Of a DNA stretch of 64,000 nucleotides, positions 22,001 through 33,884 are shown one piece after another (the first letter of the stretch is position 1; every line of letters begins with the position of its first letter). A model generated the notes under the pieces. The model worked only from the letters and a program-made list of their open reading frames with translations. It made no database searches and was not told the DNA's origin. The translations under genes were made by a program, and so were the position numbers. Location: positions 28,040,901 to 28,104,900 of the forward strand of contig OY987299.1 of the NCBI GenBank assembly GCA_963920635.1. The letters are read 5' to 3'. The DNA comes from Pseudeuparius sepicola (taxonomy: Eukaryota > Arthropoda > Insecta > Coleoptera > Anthribidae).

Positions 22001-22140
22001 GGCATTTTTGTAGTTTCACTAGAATTTATATTGGCAGCAAAAAACACCAAACGATGACGTCAGGGTATAAATTAAATGAATAGGTAGGCTTTATAGAGTG
22101 TTTGATTTTCTTGCCGTAGTTACCGTTACTAACTTATTAG

Positions 22141-22480
22141 ATATCAATACAGTGCCTTCCATACGATTGTCCTATTTGTGGCCTTCACTATTCACCGCAC
22201 GCTTCTCGAAATTGAATGCGAATCCGTATTCGACGATATAAATCTATCCGCGACTGTACGACGCGAATTACTAATAATTGTATCGCCCCGAAATCTGACG
22301 TATCAACCGTCGTAACTCCACTTAATCAACCTCACGTTCAATTACCGCAGACGAGCCAGACCCGAGCCAGCAACAGTTAATGCTTATAAATAACCTGTGT
22401 TTCCATCAAATCATCGAGGCACCCGTGAAACAAACGACCCGGTAATTGGGCTTCGGGAGTGACATTCATAGCTACAAATT
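22141..22480. other. CpG-rich single-copy stretch
   Basis: Many CGs and no repeat partner. Contains CGACGATATAAATC and AATTACTAATAATTG. No ORF of note. Possible host regulatory sequence (inference from composition only). Confidence 0.35.
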
Positions 22481-22651
22481 TGTAGGTGGGGCCGTCCACA
22501 GAGCGCTCTCAGTATCCTTGGAGGATTTCATGGCCAACTTTAGAATATAATACATAACTCATTACCATTAAGGCTCAATGTACAGCACGTATGTGGTGAT
22601 TCCACATTTTGACCCATAAAATGGCTTTTTTCGATCTGTAGCGAGTAACAC

Positions 22652-22874
22652 GCATAATTTTAAACTTTTGGTCAATACAAATTTTAATCTAAGTAATTAC
22701 TCACATTTTGAGGCAACAATTAATTAAAAATATTTATCACAGTGGCCGTTATTAGTCTTTTTGCGCAAATGCTAATAACGGCCATTGTGATAAATATCTT
22801 TAAATAATTTTTGTCTCAAAATGTGAGTAATTACTTAGATTAAAATTTGTATTGACAAAAGTTTAAAATTATGC
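22652..22874. mobile_element. 223-bp foldback element
   Basis: The arms of about 105 bp are almost perfect inverses (GCATAATTTTAAACTTTTG, TAAGTAATTACTCACATTTT) around a short TCTTTTTGCGC loop. The sequence just to the right (22880-23000) resembles the arms of the 33885-35054 palindrome (TTATGAAACAAGAGTACC, GACCAAAAAGATAACCTC). Confidence 0.75.
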
Positions 22875-23216
22875 TTGCCGATTTCAACGCAAAAGATTGA
22901 GTTTATCGTTATGAAACAAGAGTACCCTTTTGTTGCAAAATAAAAAAAAGCACTAAAATGATGAATCTGCGAGACCAAAAAGATAACCTCAAAAAAAATT
23001 ATGAGTAGAAAACCCATTGTGCTACCCTGCCCCTCCGCCTCTGGTCGATGGGAATAAATCGTTTTTACACAAAATTGTTGCACTTCAGTTACTAAAGAAT
23101 TGCACCAAGTTTCATTTAAATTGCATAACTTCTGTAGAAGTTATTGCGATAAAGATGTTTTTCAAACTATACTTTCATCACTTTCATCAATGGCAACGAA
23201 GACAAAATAATAGTAA

Positions 23217-23297
23217 TTGCCCCCCTCCCCCGCACAAGCATGTACTTGCTTCTGGGGTACTCCTAGTTTGGAGTATTGTGAGGGTGAGAATTATTAT
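23217..23297 (+). repeat. LINE 3'-end stub with (ATT)n tail
   Basis: CCCCGCACAAGCATG, CTTCTGGGGTACTCCTA and GAGGGTGAGAATTATTATTA recur in inverse at 31110-31187 and 40550-40611. Constant 3' end, ATT tail and variable left edge suggest severely 5'-truncated retrotransposon copies. Confidence 0.6.
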
Positions 23298-23664
23298 TAC
23301 CCTGTAACTTTATTACTATGCATCTTAGGACCCATGTCTATAGGAAACTTTTTGTTCAAAATTTCATTTTCTATCTGTCCTATTACGTTGGCACCATAAT
23401 TTAGAAACTCCCTGTATATGCCTTAAATTGTGACGTCACAAATTCATTATGTACGACTTATCTTGCGGGGGGTAATGCGTCTATAGTCTACTTATTTCAA
23501 AGAGTGACTATAAGTGTAAACAAAATCATGAATTGCACAGGGTCGCACTAAGGAACACACAGAGATAGCTGATATTTGGTTGCGGAGTTCGTCCCTGGGG
23601 GTTATAACATGCAACACCTGCCAAGTTAGCGACCGCCTGCCTTTAATCAATAGAAGCGCAGTTC

Positions 23665-23720
23665 GTAGCTGATGAGGAAGTGATCAGGCAATGGCCAATG
23701 TTATTGACTACCAGATTTTT
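23665..23720 (+). repeat. Short dispersed repeat, partner at 26264-26320
   Basis: GTAGCTGATGAGGAAGTGAT and CAATGTTATTGACTACCAG appear in both places, in direct orientation. Confidence 0.75.
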
Positions 23721-24452
23721 TGGGGTAGAAATTGTTGCAATTTGTTATCGAAATCGAAATCATAAATCATGATTGCGCTAAAGCTACAGCACGAATTGCA
23801 ACAATTTCTAACCTTTCCGTGATAAAATAAACCATTTCAAAAACAAGTTTTCACTTTCAATACACAGATAGAAATACAATTCTTCATAGAAAAATATTTG
23901 TTGTTTGATCACGAATTATTTGTCAGAAATAATATTTATTTTGGTAGAAATTTATTACTTAAATGAAGATTAATTTTTTTCAACTAAAAAATAAGTGCTT
24001 TTTGGGTGAAGTATTTGATTCGTTTGACACATTATTGTTTAGTGGAAGCATTTATTATTTTCCTGAAATAAGGTATTACTTGGTGCAAACAAGAATAATT
24101 TTTATTTATAGTATTAGCTTTCGTTGTTTGGGTCAAATACATTGATATTTGGTTTAAATGTGACCTTATTTGAGTTAAATAATACTACCTATCATTTTTA
24201 TTGCTGTCTCGCTCCAAAGAATGAAAGATAGAAAGAAAGAGAAAATATGGGAGGACGAGGGCGCACTCTAGTGTCGGCGTTCAGCGCTATTCCGTGATCG
24301 TGTAAGTAGGTACGCGTCTGCAGTCTTCCTAGAGGTTTTGTGCGAGCAGTTTTATTATTATTTATAGCCGCCGATTAACCGAGTTTAGTGTGGTGTATGT
24401 GTGTATTGTGTGTTTTCAACTTCTTTTGTAAGTAGGATACGCATAAACAATA

Positions 24453-24536
24453 ATGGATACAAATCTCAAAGAACTACTTAAAATGTATCAAATAAGCCAC
24501 CTTTATGAGGCGCTTTCCTTGGCGAGTTTTGTATAG
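24453..24536 (+). CDS. Short 27-codon ORF, possible SAM-like first exon
   Basis: Starts ATGGATACAAATCTC after a CpG-rich leader and reads MDTNLKELLKMYQISHLYEA, ending at TAG 24534-24536. The L-K-E-L-L-x-x-Y-x-I-S-H-L-Y pattern resembles the first helices of SAM domains seen in some insect transposon-associated proteins (family knowledge, weak). It is cut short, presumably by the deletion that formed the element. No splice donor I would trust. Confidence 0.3.
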   Translation: MDTNLKELLKMYQISHLYEALSLASFV

Positions 24537-24724
24537 TTTCTTTTTATACCGAATATTAGTTTTTAATTGTATTTAAATAAATACTTTTATAGCACTACAA
24601 ATTATCGTGTTTTTCTAATCCAATTTCCGTTCCATTCAACAGAATATCTTTATGAATTGAATAAACTTATTAGTTTTATTCGAATCGGCAAAAAGTAAAG
24701 TTTGTGAATAATGATAAAGACAAA

Positions 24725-24921
24725 AAAAGGTGATAATGGGCAAACACTCAAAGTTAACAAATGTGCTGTTGGCTCCTGCCTGGACTTCATTTGTTGCTTC
24801 CCAAATCATGCATATCCTTTGATTTGGTTAATGTTACACCGTACTGATGATTGCCAAATAGCATGAAACACACAGTTTTTTCTTTTTGTTAACTTTGAGT
24901 GTTTGCCCATTATCACCTTTT
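24725..24921. mobile_element. 197-bp MITE with perfect 34-bp TIRs
   Basis: AAAAGGTGATAATGGGCAAA... and its exact inverse close a short interior. The perfect TIRs indicate a young insertion. TSD not obvious. Nested in the 23863-25343 element. Confidence 0.85.
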
Positions 24922-25854
24922 CTTGTAATTATTACATTTACACTCGCTAATCTTACATCCTTATTGATAAAGACAAAGGTTGCTTTGCTTTAAATAAATA
25001 ATATTTTATTTGAGTGAATACCCAGAATGGGTAATTCAACCCATCACAGTTGTTTGACGCAACTTTCTTAATTTTTTAAATAGAATAAATGTTTTTTAAC
25101 ATTGTAGATATTTGTTCCTTCGAAATATATCATTTATTCAATTCAAATCGTTAGTATTTTCATGGGAATAAAAATTAACTTCCTTCAAATAATATTTTAG
25201 TTTTCTAAAATTAAATGTTGCTTTTAAATTGAAACAAACCAAATGTTTTATTCAAAGTTAGTCTAGGGTTCGCCATATACAAGAATCAAATTTGTTTGAG
25301 TTAAATAAATTTTATTTGATTCAAGTATCCCTTTCTATCTGTGTAGCAGGCTGAAACTAACGATTTCGTAGTTACAAGCAAACAAAATGGGGAACTTTTT
25401 GTGACAGTGACTTTTTGTTACATATTTTAAAAAGATATAAGGTTTGAATTTGTATATGAACTTTTTTTGTTTTGCTTCAGCTTTTTCATTTGTGACTTTT
25501 TTATAAACTGATCGACACGTCAACAAAAACTAGGTAATTTGGGCGTGTGTAGTAGACAAAAAACTTAATAGTGGCGGGCATTTTGTGTATAGAAATTACT
25601 ACGCGTACAGTGGATTGTCAACTTTCCGTTTTTAGCCAATAATTCTGTCAAATCGCAACAGAATTCTAAAAACGATACATCACTGTATTCGCAATAAAAA
25701 GGGCTTTAAAATGATGAACCACAAGGGGGGTACTTCCATTTGAAATTTTAAAGTTGGGGTTGCTAGGGATTAAGAGGATGAACATATCGGGTTGGCTTGA
25801 CTGTCAAAAAAGTTCCCCCCAAAAACAAAAATCGACGGGTCCCGGCGAATTTTC

Positions 25855-25917
25855 AAATATTTTTCGGTTTTCGTTTTTGGGGTGTCAAGTTTTCGTTGGG
25901 AAACCCTGTATATCGCC
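25855..25917. repeat. Terminal fragment of a MITE family, partner at 27897-27960
   Basis: TTCGTTGGGAAACCCTGTA here is inverse to GGTTTCCCAACGAAAACTTG at 27899-27918. Both continue into AAATATTTTTCGGTTTT. No complete element was found. Confidence 0.65.
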
Positions 25918-26379
25918 TATCATCAGCTGGCTCTGTGCGCCCGCGATGCCGAAAAAAATGATAAAAGTAGTAAGTAGGGCGGTCCAGAGGCTTGGCGATC
26001 ATTCATGGCTTAAAATATAACGCCAAAAGCGATGAGAAGTTTGATTATCGACATACATTTTGTTACGCGGTGGCACCAGGCGCGAGTCCGTTAAAGAAAG
26101 AAGGAAGTCTTTATTTCCAACACGATAAACCCAGTTACAGGAAAAATTAATAATATTAATAACAGTAACAATAATACAGCTGGGCAATTAATAATATTAT
26201 GCAAATGCAATAGTGTTCAAAATATTAGTTAACGAAACCAATTAATCTGACAAACATTCGTAGGTAGCTGATGAGGAAGTGATCAGGCAATGGGCAATGT
26301 TATTGACTACCAGATTTTTAATGTAAGTAGACTATAACTGTTTTGTTTGTGTACAGTTGAATATAAAATTAGGTTGTAG

Positions 26380-27080
26380 CTGCAGCACGCACGACAGAAT
26401 GGAATCGGAACCGCCGTGCGAAAATATGAAAATCGAATAACGGAGCCAGTCCGCGCGCCCTGCGGATGTTTGGCATTCGCGGCCCGCGGGGCGGGCCATT
26501 GTTGTCGAACGGCATTCATTCCAAATTGGTGATAAATGAAAATTTATGTTAATGGTGCCCACTTCGGGAATTAATTCGTCGCCCGACAGTCGGTGTGAAT
26601 AAATTTCCGCGAGTCATTCCTCGCCGCCGGAATTCCGTTAAAAATAATCGCGTTGCACCGCGGTGCCAAAAAAGGACGTGATCGATTGTGTGTGCCCGGG
26701 ACCGCTGCGGAAGGAAAACTGGCACTTGTTCGCATAACAAAGAGAGAGAAACGAGGTCGGCCGTGCAGACAGCAGGATGGCTCTAGATGGCCTAATAATT
26801 ATTATGAAACGGAAATAGGTCGAATGTATACAGGTCGATGAAAAATGCGCCATGATAGCCTCTACAATCTTCTGTTATAGTTCAACGCAGGAAAGAAAAC
26901 GTTTCTAAAGAATGCGGGCAGCGTTGCGATCAGTTAGCCAACGCGTTTTGTGCCTGTTTCTATAGTACGTAAAGTTAACTGCGTATTTGGGCTACCACAC
27001 AGCGATCAGTTTTTCGGCCGCCGGCAAGCTTGGCAGAGAGCTCAGTGGCGTTTCGTATGTTCGGGAGTTAACGTGCGCAA
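26380..27080. other. GC/CpG-rich island, no gene recognised
   Basis: Rich in CG with short overlapping frames on both strands (26307-26853) that share no known motif. Not repeated in the window. Candidate host single-copy sequence. Confidence 0.4.
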
Positions 27081-27506
27081 AATGAGTAAACAGGGAATAA
27101 CGTTGCATTCTCAAGCACGAGAAATAATTGCCAATATTATAAGGGTTTGCCTTCCTCCATATTTTAAGGCATCACCGTTAAGAATAATATATTAACTATA
27201 AAGTAAATATCAATTATATGAAAATTAAGTCAGTGAGTTACACAAAATGAAGCTACGCCCCTGAACTGTGACTAATTCTATAATATTTACGAGTTCTTCC
27301 CCCTTCCGTCGCACGCATTCTGGTGAATAAAGGTGATGAACATATCGTTGCAGATCTATCGATTTGCTAATCAGTTCCAATAATTATTGCAAGCAAGTAA
27401 AGTAAAATATTTGGTAAATAGCTAGTTTACGGCTGTGTAGTTTTACTTAGTAGATAAAATAACGAGTTTTGCAGCCAGAAAGGTATATATTAACTTCTTT
27501 TTATAA

Positions 27507-27542
27507 TACCAAGCTTTCGGTCTACTTCGTGACCTTCATCAG
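27507..27542 (-). ncRNA. Hammerhead-ribozyme-like core, single copy
   Basis: Minus strand: CTGATGA (27542-27536), stem II GGTC...GACC (four perfect pairs), GAAA (27518-27515), then GCTTGGTA. Both conserved boxes are exact. Stem III would be minimal or poorly paired. Penelope-like retroelement ends are the likeliest source. Confidence 0.5.
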
Positions 27543-27896
27543 GGCTAGAAAATTATTTAAATTATTAGAAAATATTGAGAAAAGGTTGAAATTTTACTCA
27601 CAATTATGTTGAAGTTTTTTACCAATATTAAAACCAGATAGATTTTACTAAGTAAAATATTTGGGTTTATGTAAATTAGAAAATTATTCTAATCCAAACA
27701 AAATTCTTAATTTAAATAACAAAATTATCAAACGATTTTAGCCAATATTCCTTTTATTCCTTCGATAGGTAAAAATATCTATTTTTTGTGGGTTTTGAGA
27801 TCACAACACATGATTTTTAACAAAGTTCGCTGTGCATTTATGGGCTGCTGAATTAAATATTATAAAAAAGGCACAAATTTCTGCTGTTTCATATGC

Positions 27897-27990
27897 AAGG
27901 TTTCCCAACGAAAACTTGACCCCCCCAAAATTCTAAAACCGAAAAATATTTGAAAATAATGGCTCACTTCTCAACCTAGGTGTATAATAA
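27897..27990. repeat. MITE end plus hairpin-arm fragment
   Basis: 27897-27960 is the inverse of 25855-25917. 27958-27990 (GGCTCACTTCTCAACCTAGG) matches one arm of the 2290-2417 hairpin. Confidence 0.6.
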
Positions 27991-28790
27991 CTATTCCTTT
28001 CTAGTGAAACTAACAACATTGCACTTAAAAAAATTCAGAGACAGTCTATTTTTGGTCCACTGTAAATATGTCTTTGAATATTTTGAGATTATCGGCATAC
28101 ACGAGTTTTAAGAAAAGTAATGGACCTAGGTTGGAGCCCTGAGGTATTCCCGATACAGGTATGAATTTATGAGACCTATAACCCTCAATTTCTACAAACT
28201 GCTGACGTTCGATCAAATATGATTTAAAAAGAGATATATGGTCCGGAATAGCACCGAACTGTTCCAACTTAGACAATAATACATAGTGATCCAATGTCTA
28301 ACAGACGCGTAGAGATAGCATTGAAAGATTGGTCACACAAGATCTCCTCTTTACAAATCCGTGCTGTTCAGGAAATATCATAGCTTTAATATCAAGAAAA
28401 ATCGCATCATAAACATGAGTTTAGAGAACCTTGGCACAGTTACAAAGAGTAGACACAGGTCTACAGTTGGAGAAAATAGAAGGATCACCCTTCTTTAACT
28501 TAGGACAAACTTTAGATAGATATTTTCCAAAACCGGAGGTGCTATACAAAGCACTATAATACAAATAGCAAAAGAAATAGTCACTAGCTTACACCCAACA
28601 ATATCCCTCCATGGACAAGCGGATCTAAGATTCGTAAAGTTTAATGGTTGGGTAGGGTGATCACTATTCACACCCAACAAAACACCTCCACCTCTAGTTG
28701 TGTCAGCCAGCAATAGGTCTCTGTCACACCGATAGACCGTATACGTATAAGGAGACACTTCAGCATCGAACCTGTAGATAAGTCTCAAAT
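27972..28790 (-). pseudogene. LINE C: Jockey-like retrotransposon remnant with internal deletion
   Basis: The minus strand gives an endonuclease piece with TRGGGVLLGVNSDHP (28788-28500). It then jumps into reverse transcriptase: KKGDPSIFSNCRPVSTLCNC, MIFPEQHGFVKRRSC, GIPQGSNLGPLLFL, VYADNLKIF and WTKNRLSLNFFKCNV. The region between endonuclease and reverse transcriptase is missing. A further stretch before YADN is also deleted. The catalytic Asp pair reads Asp-Asn. Several frameshifts. A NLGPLLFL box favours the Jockey clade. Dead. Confidence 0.8.
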
Positions 28791-28799
28791 ACTGCTATT

Positions 28800-30229
28800 A
28801 TAACGAAATTGAAATCAGCAACAGCGTTAAAGAAAGTGTGTGTATTGTACATTCTGATAACAGATATGTAGATCTGTAGATTTGGAACTGGATGAACCGA
28901 TTAGTTTAACTGGAAATGCTGCAGCTGCCTTGGAGTCTTGTCTAACGAAATATAGGTATCTTTAAAGTCATTTGATGATTTCAGACGCTTAAAACAGCAA
29001 AACAGCAAAAATAAGCAAATTCCAACACATGGACTAGCAAACAGAGAGCATACGAACTTAACTATGTTACTTTAAGTTAATTATCTTCAAGAGTGTCAAT
29101 AAGTAAGTGGGAGTAGGTAAGCCGTCCCACTCTAGCTACCAACTAAGAAGAATTACAAAGTCTGAGGTACATTTTTACAAAAGAAACATCTCATAACAAA
29201 TTTCTCCTTGGGATGAATTTTATGTCTATCTGTGTGTAAATCTGGCGCTAAGTATACCCATAAAAGTATTTTATGCTGAGTAACAACGCATGAAATGCAC
29301 AAAACAGAAAAATGGTATTATTTGTAAGTGCATGTATGAAAGTGATAAAATAGCAGTAACATGGAAATCTCATCGAAATATAAAACTTGAGCATTATGAA
29401 GATAAAGGTAACAGTCTTGCATATAGAAAATATAGAAAATACAAATAATATATCAAAAAGGACCTAACTGCCTACAAATGTAATGTCAAATAATTACAAG
29501 TTGACAATGACAAACAATGTTCATAGATAGTCGATTGCTGCCATATAGCAACAATGAGAGCTATGACGTAGTCCCAAGAGTCACACCTTAAACCAATAGA
29601 TCTTCTTTTCCATTCATCGCTGTTGGCCATTAGAAAGTCCCGGTGGAAATAAACGATATGGTCTCTAGGTGCTCTAATACATATCTACATGTGCAGCGAC
29701 GCCATTGCATGAAGTAATAAAAATGTCCTTATACAAAACCAAACATTTTTTGTTACAAACAAGGAACAGCCAATTAAAAAGGCACACATTTTATAATATG
29801 ATTTTCTTAGCAAATCTGATATCGAGGATAGGCAATTGTTTTAATTACATGTTCATACCTACCTACAGACGCCATAAGATCAAAGAATATCCGAGGATAA
29901 GTTGTTTTGCGTAATTGTCTCTACCCGGTTACTTTGGTGTCCTTAACCGGAGGCTTTAGCCCGTCACGCAAGTGAATTGACCGGCCCACTCTGATTGACC
30001 GAGCTACCAGTTGTCATCTAATCACTATAACTCTTGGACGCTCCCATTTTCGTCCTGATTTCGGATTAATGGTTTATTGGCTGTCTTTTAGCGCACCAGC
30101 CACGATTTGTGGCGTGTCGTGAGACCCAGAGACAGCCCCAGTCGCCACACTTTATATGAACTATCATTATACAGCTTTAGGTAATTATTGCGCTGTTGGT
30201 CAAGTTCCCTATTATTTTGACAAATATAT
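28800..30229. other. AT-rich sequence, nothing recognised
   Basis: No motif-bearing frames, no strong inverted repeats and no partner elsewhere that I could see. 29930-30130 is somewhat GC-richer. Confidence 0.4.
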
Positions 30230-30720
30230 AGAAATCCTGTTTCCCACTTGAACAGACATGTGGCAACGCCGCAGAGCGACGGTTCAAGTGGTCTATGCAG
30301 TCTAGCGGGTCTAACAGCGATCGGCCTTTTTGACGAATTTTTCGACACTTTGCCTTAGTTTCTCTTTTCTAATAAATGTTCAACATTTTTGAATTATAAT
30401 TAGATACATTCGTGAAATTCGCTTCGATAATTGGGTATATATTTGATCACAATCCCAACAATAACAGCACGAACAAAACATACATGTAAGAACTTATAAG
30501 CAATATTCCTGATGTGGATTCATTTTCTGTCAAATTAATATTGGCAAATTTTGGAGAGGGGACTGCATTCGTAGAATTTTTGTAGGAATGTTTCGCACAT
30601 AATTTTTCGGAAAAAAAAACAGATCAATCTCTTCTGATTGAAATGGCAGTTAATCATTTCATTATTAAATTTTGGTCCTTTGCTTTCAAGCAAAGAAAAC
30701 GTAACTACCTACTTCAAGGT
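30230..30720 (+). repeat. Dispersed repeat Z, copy 1
   Basis: Diverged match to 59840-60610: ACATGTGGCAA-GCCGCAG, TTTTCTNATAAATGTTCAAC, AATTATAATTAGATA, GATGTGGAT and CTACTTCAAG. Same orientation, no coding sense. Unidentified element. Confidence 0.65.
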
Positions 30721-31091
30721 ATTACTATTTGACTTATATACCCCAGTTAAAACCCAGGTAAAAAACTGTAGTTTTTTTCCTGAAAAATGATTTCATTCCT
30801 AGCCACATATAGTAGTAGGGTATATTCGTGCGTATATTCATGCCTTGTACCCTTCGCATTCTTTTCGCAAGAAACGTAACATTCAACACTAATATTATAA
30901 CAATAATATACCATCGCAGCACGATGTGGCAACACAGCAATTAACACCTGATACAAACTGTCAAAGTCAAGCTCTGATTCTCGTAATAGTTGTTTTGAAT
31001 TTTCCATGGCAATTTTGATTTTGTCCGGGGCATTCAATAATTCAAAGGAGAATATTGTACAAACTACTAGAGCAAACATATTTATAACATA

Positions 31092-31886
31092 CAGAGTGTC
31101 TCACTTAATAATAATAATAATTCTCACCATCACAATATTCCATACTAGGAGTATCCCAGAAGCAACCACGCATGCTTGTGCGGGGTGAAACAACCTTATA
31201 ACTTCTTTAATTTTTAATTTTTAACCGACCAGAACGAAATTTTTACCAAAGGTAGATGGCATTGTGACCTACTATCCAAAAAATTAGTTGCCTGCTCCAA
31301 AGTCAAAGCCACCTGCGATGTCACAATCGAGGCTAAAAATCCGAAAATCATATTAGGCCTTTTTTTCAAAAAAAAAAAATACTAAAAGAAGTTGTTCAGA
31401 ATCGATCCAGGACCCTAAATCCAAAATTTTGTTAAAATCTAAAAATATTAAATACAAAAAATTAAAGTCCAAAAATAGCAATTTAAGAATTTTCTGCGTT
31501 TAGAAAAGTATGCCATGAAAGTTTTGAAGGCTAGTTTCAAAAAGTAATCATTTCAAAATAAAATTAAAAGCTACAAAACAAATGTTATTTTTTTTATAAT
31601 TTTTACTTAATTTTTTTTATTTAATATTTTTTGATTTAGACAAAATTTTGGATTTAGGGTTCTGGATCGATTCTGAACATTTTTTTAGTACATTTCTTTG
31701 AAAAAAAAGCCTTATATGACTTTTAGATTTTTAGCTTCAATTGTGGCATCGCAGGTGGCTTTGACTTTGATGTAAACAACTAATTTGCAAATAAGTAGGC
31801 AACAATGCCAAAAAATTTCGTTCTGGTCGGTTAAAAATTACTTAAAGAAGTTATAAGGTTGATTCACTCTTAAGTGAGACACTCTG
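31092..31886. mobile_element. TA-flanked foldback, CAGAGTGTCTCACTTAA ends
   Basis: The terminal CAGAGTGTCTCACTTAA is mirrored at 31870-31886, with TA at 31090-31091 and 31887-31888. Most of the two halves are inverse copies (TTTTTAACCGACCAGAACGA, CAAAGTCAAAGCCACCTGCG). The left arm is interrupted at 31110-31187 by the (TAA)n-tailed LINE stub also seen at 23217 and 40550. Confidence 0.85.
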
Positions 31887-32112
31887 TATATAGGTATCTA
31901 TCGTTGAAACCAGAAAAATGCGGAAATTTCGAAAATCGAGAAATATAGGTACAGTGTGTTCCATCTAAGAAACATAAGTAAACATTCATTTGTTTTTCTG
32001 AATACACAACTGAAATCGCAAGAAAATTTTATACAATTTTCATATTTACGTTTTTTTAAAATTAAAAACAAAAAAGTTAAGGGGGATAAAATGTTATATG
32101 AATAACCCTGTA

Positions 32113-32779
32113 CAGGGTGTCCCATTTTGGGTGTTTTTGGGTGTTTTTCTCAAAAATCTCGGTTATTATTAAAGCTAGAGGGTTGCGGTTTTCACGTCAC
32201 TGTACTACTTTTTTGAGAGGAATTTGGTGGACCAATCAGATTTTAGATAAGTTTTATAGTTTCCGCGCATTGGCGCAGGACTGAAATTTTCGATTTTTTG
32301 GAAACCTCTCTCCTGGCTACAACTTATATACATCGACAAATTTAATCAACTATTTTTATAGATTTCTTGGCGTAGAATCGAAAGGAATAATTAGTTTTTT
32401 GGTAGGGTTAATAGTTTTTGAGATATGAACTATGGTTTCCGTTTAAAAAATATATAACTTTGGTTCATATCTCAAAAACTATTAACGCTACCAAAAAACT
32501 AATTATTCCATTCGATTCTACGCCAAAAATCTATAAAAATAGTTGATTAAATTTGTCGATATATATAAGTTGTAGCCAGGAGAGAGGTTTCCAAAAAATC
32601 GAAAATTTCAGTCCTGCGCCAATGCGCGGAAACTATAAAACTTGTCTAAAATCTGATGGGTCCACCAAATTCCTCTCAAAAAAGTAGTACAGTGACGTGA
32701 AAACCGCAACCCTCTAGCTTTAATAATAACCGAGATTTTTGAGAAAAACACCCAAAAACACCCAAAATGTGACACCCTG
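32113..32779. mobile_element. Near-perfect 667-bp palindrome, TA-flanked
   Basis: CAGGGTGTCCCATTTTGGGT at the left end is mirrored, with TA on both sides (32111-32112 and 32780-32781). The arms of about 320 bp meet almost without a spacer near 32440-32450 and differ at few positions, so the element is young or its arms are corrected. No ORF. Confidence 0.9.
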
Positions 32780-33054
32780 TACAAGTTACATATTCGATGT
32801 TGCTTCTCCCAAATCGTGTCTAACTATTTTTCTTAAACATTTGTGGACATACAATACCATCGTAACTAAAATTCATAATGTGTCTGCTGTTAGGGCTCTA
32901 TTCCCTTTAAAAAGTTATGAAAGTACCTACCCTCTTATTGACATAAATATTCTGTTTCACACATTAACCCCGCATCGGGTTCGTGGAAGCGGAGAAGCTC
33001 AGCCCCCGCTATACACCTCGCTCTCCGTAATTATTTTAATAGTACTTAATTAAG

Positions 33055-33300
33055 CACTCTACGAGGAATTCTGGGACGGAAATCGACGCCATTGTTGCCG
33101 CTTATCAGGCTGCACGGCCCGCTAGACACTCGACAGCACCTGACGGACGGCCGTTTCGACTCGAACGCGGCTGGGGAGCTGCTCATGGAATATCGTGCGA
33201 CGCGATCGGGTTATCCGATCCTCGGGAACGGCAGGAAAGGGCCTGGAAGGGCACGGGGACGTGCTTAGTATGCACCGGATGATTGTCGGCTTGCAAAGCT
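33055..33300. other. CpG-rich island
   Basis: A sharp rise in GC with no repeat partner and no ORF motif. Borders the short LINE unit at 33331. Confidence 0.35.
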
Positions 33301-33330
33301 AGATAATAAAAATAAAAAAATAATAATAAT

Positions 33331-33560
33331 AACTGATAATCTTTACAGGTCCATGCAGAAAGCGGTACTACTTGCGACAGCCCGAACCGTCAGGAAATTC
33401 ATGGGGAGTGCAGGAACGTCCAACAACATCAATGTCACCTAAGGCCCGATAACATGGCAAGGGTCTCGTCCGAGCCAGATCCTTTTGGTATCCGGGATGC
33501 CCGGGATCTGAGTGAATGTTCCCCAGAGGGGGAGTGCGAATGCCTTTTGGCTAAGTCGAT
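33331..33560 (+). mobile_element. Short LINE 3' unit, copy 2
   Basis: The plus-strand copy of the unit at 5500-5730. It reads TDNLYRSMQKAVLLATARTV then a stop and the same 3' UTR. It starts at the same codon after (TAA)n as copy 1. Its 3' end abuts the ATT-rich tail of LINE D, tail to tail, as copy 1 abuts LINE A. Confidence 0.65.
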
Positions 33561-33884
33561 ATAAATATAAACTATATTAGAATTAATAATAATATAAAGT
33601 TTATTTGCTCATACATATTATACACACATATATATAATGACAACAAGAAAGAAGAGAATAATTAACAGAGCAAAAAGGAACCGAAAACAATTGAAAATTG
33701 ATCAAGTTCGGTCCCTCTAACTAACATATAAACTAAGTACATAATTCTATTTCGCTCGCACATTTTAAAATAAACTTTTCATATAAATTACAAAATATCT
33801 GCAATAAACAACAACAAAAAAAAAACAAATCAAAGTGAGCGATACAAGAAAATAATGAGAAAAAGGATAATAAATAAAAATATA

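Larger units (their letters stand above)
23863..25343 (+). mobile_element. TA-flanked element with CACAGATAGAAA ends
   Basis: CACAGATAGAAA at the left is mirrored by TTTCTATCTGTG at the right, with TA on both sides (23861-23862 and 25344-25345). It contains a GC-richer segment with a small first-exon-like ORF (24453-24536) and a nested 197-bp MITE. It looks like an internally deleted derivative of a larger coding element. The short TIR makes this tentative. Confidence 0.5.

Noticed and set aside
30747..31079. 110-codon minus-strand ORF as a possible host exon
   Set aside because: No recognised domain and no splice context; it ends beside a foldback element and reads like chance in AT-rich DNA.
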